From Verrucomicrobiales bacterium (GTDB taxonomy: Bacteria; Verrucomicrobiota; Verrucomicrobiia; Verrucomicrobiales; DEV007): a stretch of DNA of 64,000 nt. Below are positions 35,768-44,974 of the stretch, piece by piece. Each line of letters starts with the position of its first letter. The first letter of the stretch is position 1. A model generated the notes under the pieces. It was not told the DNA's origin. It worked only from the letters and a program-made list of their open reading frames with translations, and did not search any database. Position numbers and translations under genes: made by a program. Location: NCBI GenBank assembly GCA_029212615.1, contig JARGPJ010000009.1, forward strand, positions 62,001-126,000, in the 5' to 3' direction.

Positions 35768-36604
35768 ATGAATACCGAAGCCCCCGCCGAGACCGATTCT
35801 GAAACCGTCATCCCTTATCAGGGCTGGCATGTTCTTCATCTTTTCTATCGTATTGAACACAGCCAGTGGTCTCTGTTCTCCGATGAGGAAAAACTGGAGG
35901 CGAAAACAAATCTCTCCGAGCTGGTGCAGGAGATCCGCTCGACTGACTCGACACAACTTCTTACCTTTTCCATGGTAACCCCGAAGGCGGACCTGGCCTT
36001 CATGCTCCTGACGGATGATCTCCACAAGGCGAACGCCTTCGAAAAACGGCTTACCCTCGCCCTCGGGCCTGACGTACTCACTCCAACCTACAGCTACCTC
36101 AGCATGACCGAGCTGAGCGAGTATACGATGACTGAGGAGCAATACGGCTCGCAACTCAAAGAAGAGGGAGTCGAGGAGGGTAGCGACGAGTATCTGGAGA
36201 AAATTGCGGAATACAACCGCCGCATCGAAAAATACAATCAGGATCGTCTTTTTCCGAACATGCCGGACTGGCCTGTTTTCTGTTTCTATCCCATGTCGAA
36301 GCGACGGGGTGAAGTCGATAACTGGTACGGTGAAGCATTTGAAACCCGCCGCCAGCTCATGGCTGGTCACGCAAAAGTAGGACGCCAGTGGGCCGGGAAA
36401 ATTCGACAGCTTATTACCGGTTCGACCGGCCTTGAAGACCACGAATGGGGCGTCACGCTGTTCTCCCACAACACTCAGGACATCAAGGAGATCGTCTACA
36501 CGATGAGATTCGATGAAGTCACCGTCAAATACGGTGAGTTCGGTGACTTCCTGATCGGGCTTCAGCTCCCTCTCGATAAGCTGTTCCGACGCTTAAGCCT
36601 TTAA
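35768..36604 (+). CDS. hemQ: Coproheme decarboxylase HemQ (chlorite dismutase family)
   Basis: HemQ makes protoheme by decarboxylating iron-coproporphyrin, the last step of the coproporphyrin-dependent heme route. This 278-residue protein has the HemQ features: WHVLHLFYRIEHSQW near the start, CFYPMSKRRGEVDNWY at 172-187, the heme-ligand region AGHAKVGRQWAGKI (His201), and ITGSTGLEDHEWGVTLF. The ATG at 35768 matches the family start; an upstream in-frame start adds 19 unrelated residues. An acidic ~15-residue insert (EEGVEEGSDEYLE) sits before the middle helix. The gene ends just before a terminator shared with the TPR gene. Confidence 0.9.
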   Translation: MNTEAPAETDSETVIPYQGWHVLHLFYRIEHSQWSLFSDEEKLEAKTNLSELVQEIRSTDSTQLLTFSMVTPKADLAFMLLTDDLHKANAFEKRLTLALGPDVLTPTYSYLSMTELSEYTMTEEQYGSQLKEEGVEEGSDEYLEKIAEYNRRIEKYNQDRLFPNMPDWPVFCFYPMSKRRGEVDNWYGEAFETRRQLMAGHAKVGRQWAGKIRQLITGSTGLEDHEWGVTLFSHNTQDIKEIVYTMRFDEVTVKYGEFGDFLIGLQLPLDKLFRRLSL

Positions 36605-36715
36605 GCCGGGGGCGTAACGAAGCTGTAATCGGCAGACAGATTTGTTAATCACGCCCTTGCCCCGCTCTCGAACGCCGGCATTCTGCCAAATACCCCGACC
36701 CTCGCGGCCGGGCAC

Positions 36716-36752
36716 AAAAAAGCCGGCGGGCATTTTGCCGGCCGGCTTTTTG
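36716..36752. terminator. Bidirectional Rho-independent terminator
   Basis: AAAAAAGCCGGC pairs with GCCGGCTTTTT, extended inside by GGC/GCC around ATTTT. It lies between the convergent hemQ and TPR genes, with A and T tracts on both sides, and serves both. Confidence 0.9.
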
Positions 36753-36765
36753 TCGTCAAAGGGCT

Positions 36766-38184
36766 TCAGCCGTAGGATTTCTCAACCCGTTCGGCGACAT
36801 CTTTGTAGCCGTAATCGACGGCGTAGATCTGCTTAAGACTTTCCATGTACTTGTCATGGTTCTCAAGCTTCTCGTAGAGGAGCCCCAGGTTGTAGAGAAG
36901 CTGTTTCTTCGTGTCATCCATGATCTGAAGCTCAGAGATTGCTTCTTCGAACTGGCCGGCGGCGAGATCGGTCATGTTCATGCGGTCGTAACACTGACCC
37001 AGCATATTCATGACTTTGATACGCAGACTCGGGCTTCGCTTCGCCTGCTGTAAGTGGGAGATCGCTTCACGGAATTTCTCCGCCTGATAGAGTCTCTCTC
37101 CCAACTCAAAACGCAATTCGTTGTCAGTCGGATTTCGATCAACACGTTCCTGAGACTCAGCGATAAGATCTTCCAACTGGGACTTCGTTGACTCTGCCAA
37201 CTGCTGCTTGTATTGCTCAATGTCAGGGTGATCCGGATTCTCTTCCACAAAACGGCGAAGTTCGTCGAGATGAGCCTCGTTAACGAGTTCCCGAATGTCG
37301 CCGACTTTTTTCTCAAGGGCAGGGTCATTACTGCTGAGGTGGTAGGCCCACTCATAAAACTGAAGCGCCTGAGGAAATTGCTCAAGTTCTTCATAGGTAG
37401 CCGCAAGCCTCTTGGTGACGTCAATGTTATTGGTGTCCTGAGCGTATTCCGCCGCCAGTTGATCCGCCTGAGCTTGAAGCATTTCAGGTGTCATCGCGGC
37501 GCGGCCCTGGCTTTCCAGGTCAGCGGCTTCGTCCTTGTTCTTCAAAAGATCACGCCAGTCACCGTCGCTGTCCCATTTTTGAGAGGCAATCGAACCACGC
37601 GCCGTGGCATCCTTATACTTCTGACTGGCGGCGAGATCAGTGCGGTCCTTATCAACCACCTTTCCAAAAATAACGGCCGCTTCCTCGAAGGCTCCACGTT
37701 CGATGTAGAAATCACCAAGCTTGTGATAGAATTTAATGTTGTCGGGATCTCCTTCGATCACCGTTTCCAGGGCAAAACCTCCGGTCATCGGAAGCCCGGC
37801 CGCAACCGCCGCTTCATAAAGCAATTCGTTGCCCTGGGCATTGTACGGATCAGCGCCGAGCACTTCTTTCTCGAGAGCCGCCATGACCGCGAGAGGGTCC
37901 TTTTTTACCTGGCTCTGCATCTTCATGACTTTGAGGGCTTCCCCCCCCAGTTTAATCCCGCGCTTGCCCTCGTTCTGCTTCACCGCAGCCAGCCGAAGGC
38001 GTTTTCTTCCATCGAGAAAGCCCGGTTCCTTCGTCAAAATCGCCTGAATTAAGCTAACGGCGTAACTCCAGTTGCGAAGCTCCATGGCACTCTCCGCCTT
38101 AAGGTAAAGTTTACTCAGATTTGCCGGCAGATCCTTTTGCTTCACATCGTCTCTTGCTTCGTTTTCGTCTGTTGGTTCTGACAT
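36766..38184 (-). CDS. Tetratricopeptide repeat protein
   Basis: A 472-residue, apparently cytosolic protein (no signal peptide) made of TPR helices. Clear units include NWSYAVSLIQAILTKEPGFL (about 38), FYIERGAFEEAAVIFGKVVD (about 157), EQFPQALQFYEWAYHLSSND (about 270), AEKFREAISHLQQAKRSPSL (about 370) and DLAAGQFEEAISELQIMDD (about 408). TPR proteins are protein-protein adaptors; the partner is unknown. It starts with an acidic segment SEPTDENEARDD. It is transcribed alone, ending at the shared terminator. Confidence 0.88.
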   Translation of the reverse strand: MSEPTDENEARDDVKQKDLPANLSKLYLKAESAMELRNWSYAVSLIQAILTKEPGFLDGRKRLRLAAVKQNEGKRGIKLGGEALKVMKMQSQVKKDPLAVMAALEKEVLGADPYNAQGNELLYEAAVAAGLPMTGGFALETVIEGDPDNIKFYHKLGDFYIERGAFEEAAVIFGKVVDKDRTDLAASQKYKDATARGSIASQKWDSDGDWRDLLKNKDEAADLESQGRAAMTPEMLQAQADQLAAEYAQDTNNIDVTKRLAATYEELEQFPQALQFYEWAYHLSSNDPALEKKVGDIRELVNEAHLDELRRFVEENPDHPDIEQYKQQLAESTKSQLEDLIAESQERVDRNPTDNELRFELGERLYQAEKFREAISHLQQAKRSPSLRIKVMNMLGQCYDRMNMTDLAAGQFEEAISELQIMDDTKKQLLYNLGLLYEKLENHDKYMESLKQIYAVDYGYKDVAERVEKSYG

Positions 38185-38393
38185 AGTCTTGCTATCTAAA
38201 AGTGAAATTCTTTTCCATCCACACCCGCATCAATTCCCTGCGGGCCTACCATCGTATCACGATTGGGGGGTCATGATCTAGCGAATCTTCTCTTCCGCGA
38301 CAACGAAAAAATGTCACAAGCGTGACTTCTTCGGCAATGATCCTACCGGAACACAACTTGCCATCCCCTCAGTTTCCCGCTTTACTTGGGACC

Positions 38394-38906
38394 ATGAACC
38401 CACGGATACTGATCATGCTCATCCTAACGGCCACGATAATGTGGGCTCCCGCAGGCGGAAAGAAGAGCCAGGGATTGGTGGTAACGTTTCATGTTGAATC
38501 GGAACCGAACGAGAATCCGAAATTTGTCACGCCGGTAAAGCTGGGATCGGAACACCGTCAGTATTTCTTCAGCAAAATTCCGACCTTCAGCGACAAAGAC
38601 ATCGCCTGGTTTTACCCCTTCACCGCCGCCGACGGCGTCAGCTACGGCGCGGCCTTCCGCCTGAAAGAACACTCTGCAACCGAATTGAAGGGCGTGACCC
38701 TCACCAATCAGGGGAAGTTATTAGGCCTGCGCTGCTCTGACGCCCCGATTCAGGCGGTGCTCATCGACCGCCCGATCAACGATGGAATCATCGTGGTATG
38801 GGATGGCTTACAGCAACGACACCTTCAGGAATTCCGTAAAAAGTTTCCTCATGTCGACGACATGGCACCCGCGGCAGGTCCGGAATTCACGATGCCTGAA
38901 AGGTGA
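38394..38906 (+). CDS. Hypothetical secreted protein
   Basis: A 170-residue protein with a signal peptide (ILIMLILTATIMWAPAGG) and no family I recognise. The mature part is a mixed alpha/beta domain with FHVESEPNENPKFVTPV, WFYPFTAADGVSYGAAFRL and VVWDGLQQRHLQEFRKKFPH. There are no repeats or evident catalytic motifs. The ATG at 38394 puts the signal peptide at the N-terminus. The M23 peptidase gene follows 56 bases later on the same strand, so the two may be expressed together in the envelope. Confidence 0.65.
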   Translation: MNPRILIMLILTATIMWAPAGGKKSQGLVVTFHVESEPNENPKFVTPVKLGSEHRQYFFSKIPTFSDKDIAWFYPFTAADGVSYGAAFRLKEHSATELKGVTLTNQGKLLGLRCSDAPIQAVLIDRPINDGIIVVWDGLQQRHLQEFRKKFPHVDDMAPAAGPEFTMPER

Positions 38907-38962
38907 ATTGGAAGTTCTTTCAGCTTGTGCTAACCATTCCGAACAAGCCTTCCTTTTTTTCC

Positions 38963-39997
38963 ATGCGCACCGCCCCATTTGCCGCTCTGGCTCTCTTTCT
39001 GGCAAGCAGCTTTTCCCTCCAGGCTGGCCCTCTCGGTCTTGTCCTCCCAACGGACAACGATGCGATCTTCTCGAATGACCCGTCGCAGTTCTACATGTAC
39101 ACCGACCGGAACTTTGAAGGTGTGCAGTCAAAGCCCTGGCAGGGGGGCACTTACGGCTTCTCACGGAACCAGCGACGAACCAGTATTGGGGTCGTTTACA
39201 CCCGCTTTCACGAGGGCGTTGACATCCGCCCGGTAAAGCGGGACAACAGCGGCAATCCTCTCGATGAGGTCCGATCCATTGCCAACGGCACCGTGGTTTA
39301 TGTGAACCCGACTTCCTCGACGAGTAACTACGGCAAGTACGTCGTGGTGCATCACGACTGGGGCGACGGGCCTTTCTTCTCCCTCTATGCTCATCTCAGT
39401 TTACCTGTCGCCGTTGCCGGCCAACAAGTCAGGGCCGGCGACACCATTGCGAAAATGGGATACACCGGGGCCGGCCTCAACCGGGAACGCGCTCATGTCC
39501 ACGTCGAGCTATGCATGATTTTAAGCAATCAGTATCAACGCTGGTATGATCGCCATTTCACGAGTGCGAATCACCACGGAATCTTCAACGGGATCAACAT
39601 GATCGGAATGGATATCGCGACGCTCTTCAAAGCACACCGCGCCAATCCTGCGCTCTCAGTTCCTGAATTTCTAGCCAACTATTCAGAGATCCACTACAAG
39701 GTCCTCGTTCCTAAAAGCGGGCAGCTCGAATTCCTGCGTCGCTATCCCTGGCTCGGAAGAGACCTGAATTCTGTCCGCAACCCGAAAAGCTGGGAGTTCG
39801 CTTTTGCCGCCAGCGGGGTCCCCCTCGAGATCCGCCCCAGCTCTCAGTCGCTCTCCTATCCCGTCGTGACTTATGTGAAACCGACGCAGACTGATCACTC
39901 CTATCTCACCAACGGCAGAGTCTCCGGAAGCGGCAGCACCGGAAAGCTGACTCCCAGTGGGTCGCGATACGTGCAGCTGATTTCAGATTCGTTTTAA
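38963..39997 (+). CDS. M23-family (LytM/lysostaphin-type) peptidase
   Basis: A 344-residue exported protein: signal peptide (residues 1-21, ending FSLQA), then a peptidoglycan-type zinc metallopeptidase domain at about 70-190. Metal and catalytic residues are in place: HEGVDI (His and Asp), SLYAHLS and RAHVHVEL, with GYTGAGLN between. The remaining ~150 residues to the C-terminus are not part of the core and have no recognised domain. It probably cleaves peptidoglycan cross-links or is a divisome-type regulator. It converges on mnmA nine bases away. Confidence 0.88.
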   Translation: MRTAPFAALALFLASSFSLQAGPLGLVLPTDNDAIFSNDPSQFYMYTDRNFEGVQSKPWQGGTYGFSRNQRRTSIGVVYTRFHEGVDIRPVKRDNSGNPLDEVRSIANGTVVYVNPTSSTSNYGKYVVVHHDWGDGPFFSLYAHLSLPVAVAGQQVRAGDTIAKMGYTGAGLNRERAHVHVELCMILSNQYQRWYDRHFTSANHHGIFNGINMIGMDIATLFKAHRANPALSVPEFLANYSEIHYKVLVPKSGQLEFLRRYPWLGRDLNSVRNPKSWEFAFAASGVPLEIRPSSQSLSYPVVTYVKPTQTDHSYLTNGRVSGSGSTGKLTPSGSRYVQLISDSF

Positions 39998-40006
39998 CGG
40001 GGCCAC

Positions 40007-41092
40007 TCACGCCTCAAAGAGAATCTCCTGAAAGACCCCGCCGCCGAGAAGCGTCTCTCCTTCATAAAAGGCGCAGATCTGCCCGGGAGTCAGAGCCCGC
40101 TGCGGTGCTTCAAAGGTAACCATCGCCGTGCTCTCATCGAGAAATTCCGCACTCACTGCAGCAGCCTCACAGCGATACCTGGGTTGCGCCAGCAGCGCGC
40201 CAGCTGAGGAAAGAGGTGCGTGCGTCACCGAAATACTCCCGACTCGACAGCGGGTAGCGTAGAGCATCGGGGTGTCAGGTTCGTCAAAAGCGACGACCAA
40301 TTCATTGGTCGCCGCTCGTTTCTCGACAACAACATAGGCTTTGCCGTATGTGTTGGAGGGTACGCCGAGTCCTTTTCGCTGACCAAGCGTATGAAGGTGG
40401 AGTCCTCGATGCTCACCCACTTTCTCCCCGCTGAGGTTCACAATCGGTCCAGGCACATCATCGATGTAGTGACCGAGAAAATCGGACATTTTGATGTCGC
40501 CGATAAAACAAATCCCCTGACTGTCCTTCTTCTGCGCCACTGGAATTCCAAGTCTCTCTGCCTCTTTCCTGACTTCGGGTTTCGGTAAATGACCGATCGG
40601 AAACATGGCCTGTCGAATCTGACTCTGCTCAAGGAGGGCGAGAAAATAGGTCTGATCCTTCCCCTTTGCGCCCCGCATAATATCCACCGAGTGATCGGCG
40701 TGCCTGACAATCTGAGCGTAGTGCCCCGTCGCGACATGATCGAAGCCCTGGGCCATCGCAAACTCCCGGAAAATGCCGAACTTCATCTCCCGGTTGCACA
40801 TCACGTCAGGATTCGGAGTGACTCCATCGCGATACCCTGCAAGAAGGTATTCGACGACACGATCACGATACTCATCCATGAGGCTGAGAATCCGAAATTC
40901 GATCCCGAGATAGTCACAAACCTCCCTGGCATCGCGGATATCCTGTTCCCATGGACAATCACCGGGAAGCCCCTCCTCATTCGTGAAGTTCTTCATGTAG
41001 GCCCCGACCACCTCATGCCCCTGCTCGATGAGCAGAGCGGCGGCAACACTCGAATCGACGCCACCTGACATTCCCACTAAAATCTTTGCCAT
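40007..41092 (-). CDS. mnmA: tRNA-specific 2-thiouridylase MnmA
   Basis: Thiolates the wobble uridine U34 of tRNA(Lys), tRNA(Glu) and tRNA(Gln) using sulfur passed from a sulfur carrier, with adenylation by ATP. 361 residues, normal length. N-terminal PP-loop [14 protein letters not shown]; nucleophile Cys in [28 protein letters not shown]; persulfide Cys in [12 protein letters not shown]; and C-terminal GQRKGLG and RCEAAAV beta-barrel segments. Single gene, no operon partner. Confidence 0.96.
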   Translation of the reverse strand: MAKILVGMSGGVDSSVAAALLIEQGHEVVGAYMKNFTNEEGLPGDCPWEQDIRDAREVCDYLGIEFRILSLMDEYRDRVVEYLLAGYRDGVTPNPDVMCNREMKFGIFREFAMAQGFDHVATGHYAQIVRHADHSVDIMRGAKGKDQTYFLALLEQSQIRQAMFPIGHLPKPEVRKEAERLGIPVAQKKDSQGICFIGDIKMSDFLGHYIDDVPGPIVNLSGEKVGEHRGLHLHTLGQRKGLGVPSNTYGKAYVVVEKRAATNELVVAFDEPDTPMLYATRCRVGSISVTHAPLSSAGALLAQPRYRCEAAAVSAEFLDESTAMVTFEAPQRALTPGQICAFYEGETLLGGGVFQEILFEA

Positions 41093-41159
41093 ATTGATCT
41101 ATTCGCCAACTTGTTATCGCCAACGCTGAAACGGACAACAAAGCCGCCGGGTAGAAACC

Positions 41160-42659
41160 TCACGCCGCATCGGTAATGCGACCGGTCGCGAGATGCATGA
41201 TCGATTCTTCACTCATTTCCTCACGCGAGAGCTCGCCACTAAGCTGTCCTTCATGCATGACAAGAACCCGGTCCGCCATCCCGAGGACCTCCTCCATCTC
41301 GCTGGAAACAAAAAGGATCGCGACGCCCTGAGCGGCCAGTTCCTCCATCAAAGCATATATTTCCTGTTTCGCTCCGATATCGATCCCGCGAGTCGGTTCA
41401 TCGAGGAGAAGGACTTTGGGCTTCATCGCAAGCCACTTACCAATGACGACTTTCTGCTGATTTCCTCCGGAGAGAAAACGAACAATCTGACGGTCCGAAG
41501 GGGTTTTGATCCGCATCCGGTTGACCATTTCATCAGAGATTTCCTTCTCGGCTCCGAAATTGAGGAATCCGCGACGTTGATCCCGCCCCAAAGAGGCCAA
41601 ACTGAGATTGTCAGCCACTGCCATATCGATAATCAATCCCTGCTGCTTCCGGTCTTCAGGAACAAGAGCCACTCCTGCCGAAATGGCTTCACGCGGATTG
41701 GTAATCGTCGTCTCTTTCTCATCCAGAGAGATACTTCCCGCAACGGCGGGAGCAATCCCGAAAAGACTTTCGAGCAGCTCCGTCCTTCCCGCGCCAACAA
41801 GTCCTGCCAAACCAACAATCTCCCCGGCTCTCAGATCAAAATTAATCTCGTAAGCCGGATGAACCGGAGTCCGGAGGCCCGACACGGAAAGCACCTTCGC
41901 ACCTGCCTCAAGTGGCTCGTGAGCATAGAACTGGGAAAGGTCACGGCCCACCATGAGGCTGACCATACGATCATGAGAAATTTCATCCCTCGACAACTCA
42001 CCGGCATTCTCTCCATCCCGAAGCACAACAACACGATCAGCGAGTTCGATCACTTCGACCAACCGGTGTGAAATATAGACGATGCTGACGCCATTATTAC
42101 GAAGATCCTTCACCACCTCAAAAAGTCGCTCCGTTTCACGCTGCGAAAGACTGGAAGTGGGCTCATCCATGATGAGGAGTCGGGCATCAGTTGAAAGTGC
42201 CTTGGCGATTTCAACCAGCTGCTGTTTTCCTATCGCAAGATCTCCAACAAGCGTGTCCGGCGCCACATCGAGCCCGACTTTATCGAGAAATTCACGGGAG
42301 CGGGAGAAGACTTCTTTCTCGTCGATGAAGCCTCCCTTTTTCGGCTCCCGTCCCAGAAAAATATTGGCCCCAACACTGAGATTGGTTGCCAGGTTCAGTT
42401 CCTGGTGGATGAGGGCCACCCCATGCTTGAGCCCTTCATCGACGGAACCAATTTGAACGACTTTTCCATCGATTCGAATTTCTCCTGAATCCGGCGGTTG
42501 AACCCCGGCAAGAATTTTCATGAGCGTGCTTTTTCCGGCTCCATTCTCGCCCAGAAGCGCCACGACCTCGCCGACGCCAACCGATAGCCCCACCCCCTTG
42601 AGCGCACGAACCCCGGGAAATGATTTAATGATATCTGAAACCTCTAGAACAGCTGTCAT
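41160..42659 (-). CDS. Sugar-type ABC transporter ATP-binding protein (RbsA/XylG-like, two ATPase domains)
   Basis: A 499-residue fusion of two ABC ATPase domains, as in RbsA, MglA and XylG of sugar importers. First domain: Walker A GENGAGKSTLMKILAG, signature LAIGKQQLVEIAKALS, Walker B LLIMDEPTSSL. Second domain: GLVGAGRTELLESLFGI and FLSGGNQQKVVIGKWLAM with VLLLDEPTRGIDIG. The second Walker A lacks the Lys, as is normal for this family. The true start is the ATG at 42659; a frame extending 114 codons upstream is unrelated sequence that overlaps the divergent gene. No permease or binding protein lies beside it. Confidence 0.92.
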   Translation of the reverse strand: MTAVLEVSDIIKSFPGVRALKGVGLSVGVGEVVALLGENGAGKSTLMKILAGVQPPDSGEIRIDGKVVQIGSVDEGLKHGVALIHQELNLATNLSVGANIFLGREPKKGGFIDEKEVFSRSREFLDKVGLDVAPDTLVGDLAIGKQQLVEIAKALSTDARLLIMDEPTSSLSQRETERLFEVVKDLRNNGVSIVYISHRLVEVIELADRVVVLRDGENAGELSRDEISHDRMVSLMVGRDLSQFYAHEPLEAGAKVLSVSGLRTPVHPAYEINFDLRAGEIVGLAGLVGAGRTELLESLFGIAPAVAGSISLDEKETTITNPREAISAGVALVPEDRKQQGLIIDMAVADNLSLASLGRDQRRGFLNFGAEKEISDEMVNRMRIKTPSDRQIVRFLSGGNQQKVVIGKWLAMKPKVLLLDEPTRGIDIGAKQEIYALMEELAAQGVAILFVSSEMEEVLGMADRVLVMHEGQLSGELSREEMSEESIMHLATGRITDAA

Positions 42660-42770
42660 ATGACATCCTAGCAAATCAGTGCCGCGCTGCCACTCATTTC
42701 GCTCTTCGAATAACAGGAGCAAGGAGAGAGGATTGTATCGCAGCAAGTTTCCGATTAACGTACCGGTCTT

Positions 42771-44933
42771 GTGCCCCATTCCTCCCAACAGGTTCTCGAT
42801 TCGCGCTACTACCTCGATCATTTTCACGAAATGCTGGAGTTCATCCGCACGAAAATGGCTGACACCCTGGAAGAAACGCATGAAAAGTTCATCAAGGAGT
42901 TCGAATCGCTCACCCCTGACGCGAGGTGCCTTTACGTTCGATTCGCCAATCGAAAGGGACAGGTCTTCCGCCGTGACCGGCTCCGCTACGCCGAGATCCA
43001 ATCGATCCCCAGCTCACTGAACGAACTCTCGGAAACCGGCTTCGTGAGATCTCCTGAAGAAACTGACTGGGACGATCTCCTCTCCCTCCATACCCGGCCT
43101 GATCTGATCGCCATGATTCGGACACAACGCGAAGGCAACCTGCCGGCCTCGCTAAAGAAGCGTGACCTCATCGACCTGATCCGATCAAAGATTCCCTTCG
43201 AATCCTGTTTTCCGGAAGAAGAACGCCGGGAATTCGTGGTTCAGGAGCATCTCAACGAACTCGACTATCTCTTTTTCCTCTACTACGGCAGGCTCAGTTC
43301 CGGATTAACAGCCCTCGCCCTTCGGGATCTTGGGCTGATTCGGAAGAATCCCTTCCAGTCCAATTTTAAAAGCCGGTTCAATTCCCGGGAAGCAGCTCTG
43401 GCTGCCTTCTCTCTGCTCAAGGTATCCGCATCCCTCAAATCCCCCTCACCGGAGAAAGTCACCCAACTTGCCCTGGAGGTTGAATCCTGGCCACGCCTTG
43501 ACGACGCGGAATCTGAAACGCTTTATCATCGTGCCATCTACAAGCTCGGGCGTGAACTGGAACGGATGAAAAAGCCGGAGCTTGCCCTCAGCACCTACTC
43601 TCGCTCGGATCAATATCCGGCAAGCGAACGGACGGTAAGACTTCTCGTGCAAACCGGTGACCATGAAAAAGCGAAGGCCGCTCTCACCCGCATGATCGAT
43701 GATCCTTCCTGCGATGCCGAACTTCTCTTTGCGGAAGACTTCTACGAAAGGAAGTTTCAACACCGGAAAGTCGGAAGGCTCACTTCAATGCTCCGCGAAG
43801 CTCGTGTCTTCACGATCGATGAAACGAATCGCGACCGCCCTGAAGCAGGAGTCATCATGAGCCTGGCGCGGGAGAACCAACTTGCCTACCACACGGAAAA
43901 CATCATCTGGAACCAACTCTTCGGATTACTTTTCTGGGACCTCCTGTTTGAATCGGAAACCTCCCCGATCCACAACGAATTTGAAAGGAAACCGTGGGGG
44001 CTCGACTCCGGCGTTTTCTTTCGTGATCATCAGACTCATATTGAGAAACGGCTCGACTCCCTGAGCGACCGGGAAACGGCCATCGCCCGGATACGCAGAA
44101 CGTGGAAAGCCAAAGAAGGAATCCCGAACTCCCTCGTTCCATGGTTCCCGGGATCCCTTGATCTCGTCTGCCTCCTGATTCAACTCGCCCCTGAAGGAAG
44201 TCTTTCCTCACTACTGGCACTCATGGCGGAAAACCACCGGAGTCATCGCAGTGGTTTTCCGGACCTGATGGTAACCGATGCAAACAGCATCCGGTTTATC
44301 GAAGTCAAAACGGAAGGTGACCGCCTCAGTAGAACGCAGATGACGAGACTCGAGCAACTTCGCCGTTTTGGCTTCCCGGTAGAAGTCGGCGCGGTGGAAT
44401 GGAACGTCGACCCCGCGCAGGAATACGTTGTCGTAGATATTGAAACGACCGGCGGAAAATCACAATGGCACCGCGTCACCGAAATTGGAGCGGTCAGAGT
44501 TCGAAATGGCAGGATCATCGAAGAGTGGAGCTCACTCGTGAATCCGAATCGCCGGATCCCGAAGAGCATTGTCAGCCTGACAGGAATCACTGACGAGATG
44601 GTAGCCGACGCCCCGCGCTTTGAGGCGATTGCAGACGAATTCCGGGCCTTTGTCGGGGATGCCGTTTTCGTCGCCCACCGGGCCGCCTTCGACTACACCT
44701 TCCTGCGAACGGAATATGAACGGCTTGGACAGGAGTTTCAGTGTCCGACCCTTTGCACGGTCGTCGCTTCGCGACGGGTTTTCCCCGGGTTAAAGTCCTA
44801 TGGTCTTGCCAACCTGAGTCGTGATCTTGGCGTTTCGTTAGACTCTCATCATCGCGCTCTCTGTGATGCAAGAGCAACCGCCGAAATATTGATCCTCATC
44901 AATGAGAGGAGAATGGAAATGGCAAACTGCTGA
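42771..44933 (+). CDS. FAN1-type VRR-NUC nuclease fused to a DnaQ-like (DEDDh) 3'-5' exonuclease
   Basis: A 720-residue protein. Residues 1-545 align with bacterial FAN1 as I know it: YYLDHFHEMLEF (~13), YVRFANRKGQVFRRDRLRY, EHLNELDYLFFLYYGRLS, and the VRR-NUC core with Asp498 in GFPDL and E511-V-K513. FAN1 is a structure-specific nuclease for cross-linked DNA. From about 550 there is a complete DEDDh exonuclease: D556-I-E558 (VVDIETTGG), Asp641 in AFDYTFL, and H694...D699 in HHRALCDARAT. The start is a GTG. The exonuclease domain is not a usual part of FAN1. It is divergent from the ABC ATPase gene. Confidence 0.88.
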   Translation: MPHSSQQVLDSRYYLDHFHEMLEFIRTKMADTLEETHEKFIKEFESLTPDARCLYVRFANRKGQVFRRDRLRYAEIQSIPSSLNELSETGFVRSPEETDWDDLLSLHTRPDLIAMIRTQREGNLPASLKKRDLIDLIRSKIPFESCFPEEERREFVVQEHLNELDYLFFLYYGRLSSGLTALALRDLGLIRKNPFQSNFKSRFNSREAALAAFSLLKVSASLKSPSPEKVTQLALEVESWPRLDDAESETLYHRAIYKLGRELERMKKPELALSTYSRSDQYPASERTVRLLVQTGDHEKAKAALTRMIDDPSCDAELLFAEDFYERKFQHRKVGRLTSMLREARVFTIDETNRDRPEAGVIMSLARENQLAYHTENIIWNQLFGLLFWDLLFESETSPIHNEFERKPWGLDSGVFFRDHQTHIEKRLDSLSDRETAIARIRRTWKAKEGIPNSLVPWFPGSLDLVCLLIQLAPEGSLSSLLALMAENHRSHRSGFPDLMVTDANSIRFIEVKTEGDRLSRTQMTRLEQLRRFGFPVEVGAVEWNVDPAQEYVVVDIETTGGKSQWHRVTEIGAVRVRNGRIIEEWSSLVNPNRRIPKSIVSLTGITDEMVADAPRFEAIADEFRAFVGDAVFVAHRAAFDYTFLRTEYERLGQEFQCPTLCTVVASRRVFPGLKSYGLANLSRDLGVSLDSHHRALCDARATAEILILINERRMEMANC

Positions 44934-44974
44934 CGGAAGTTTGTCTCCCGCCGCAGCCCACCCTTTCCTTTTAA

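Noticed and set aside
42660..43001. 114-codon N-terminal extension of the ABC ATPase
   Set aside because: The added part overlaps the divergent FAN1 gene, is unlike the family, and the ATG at 42659 gives the normal start.
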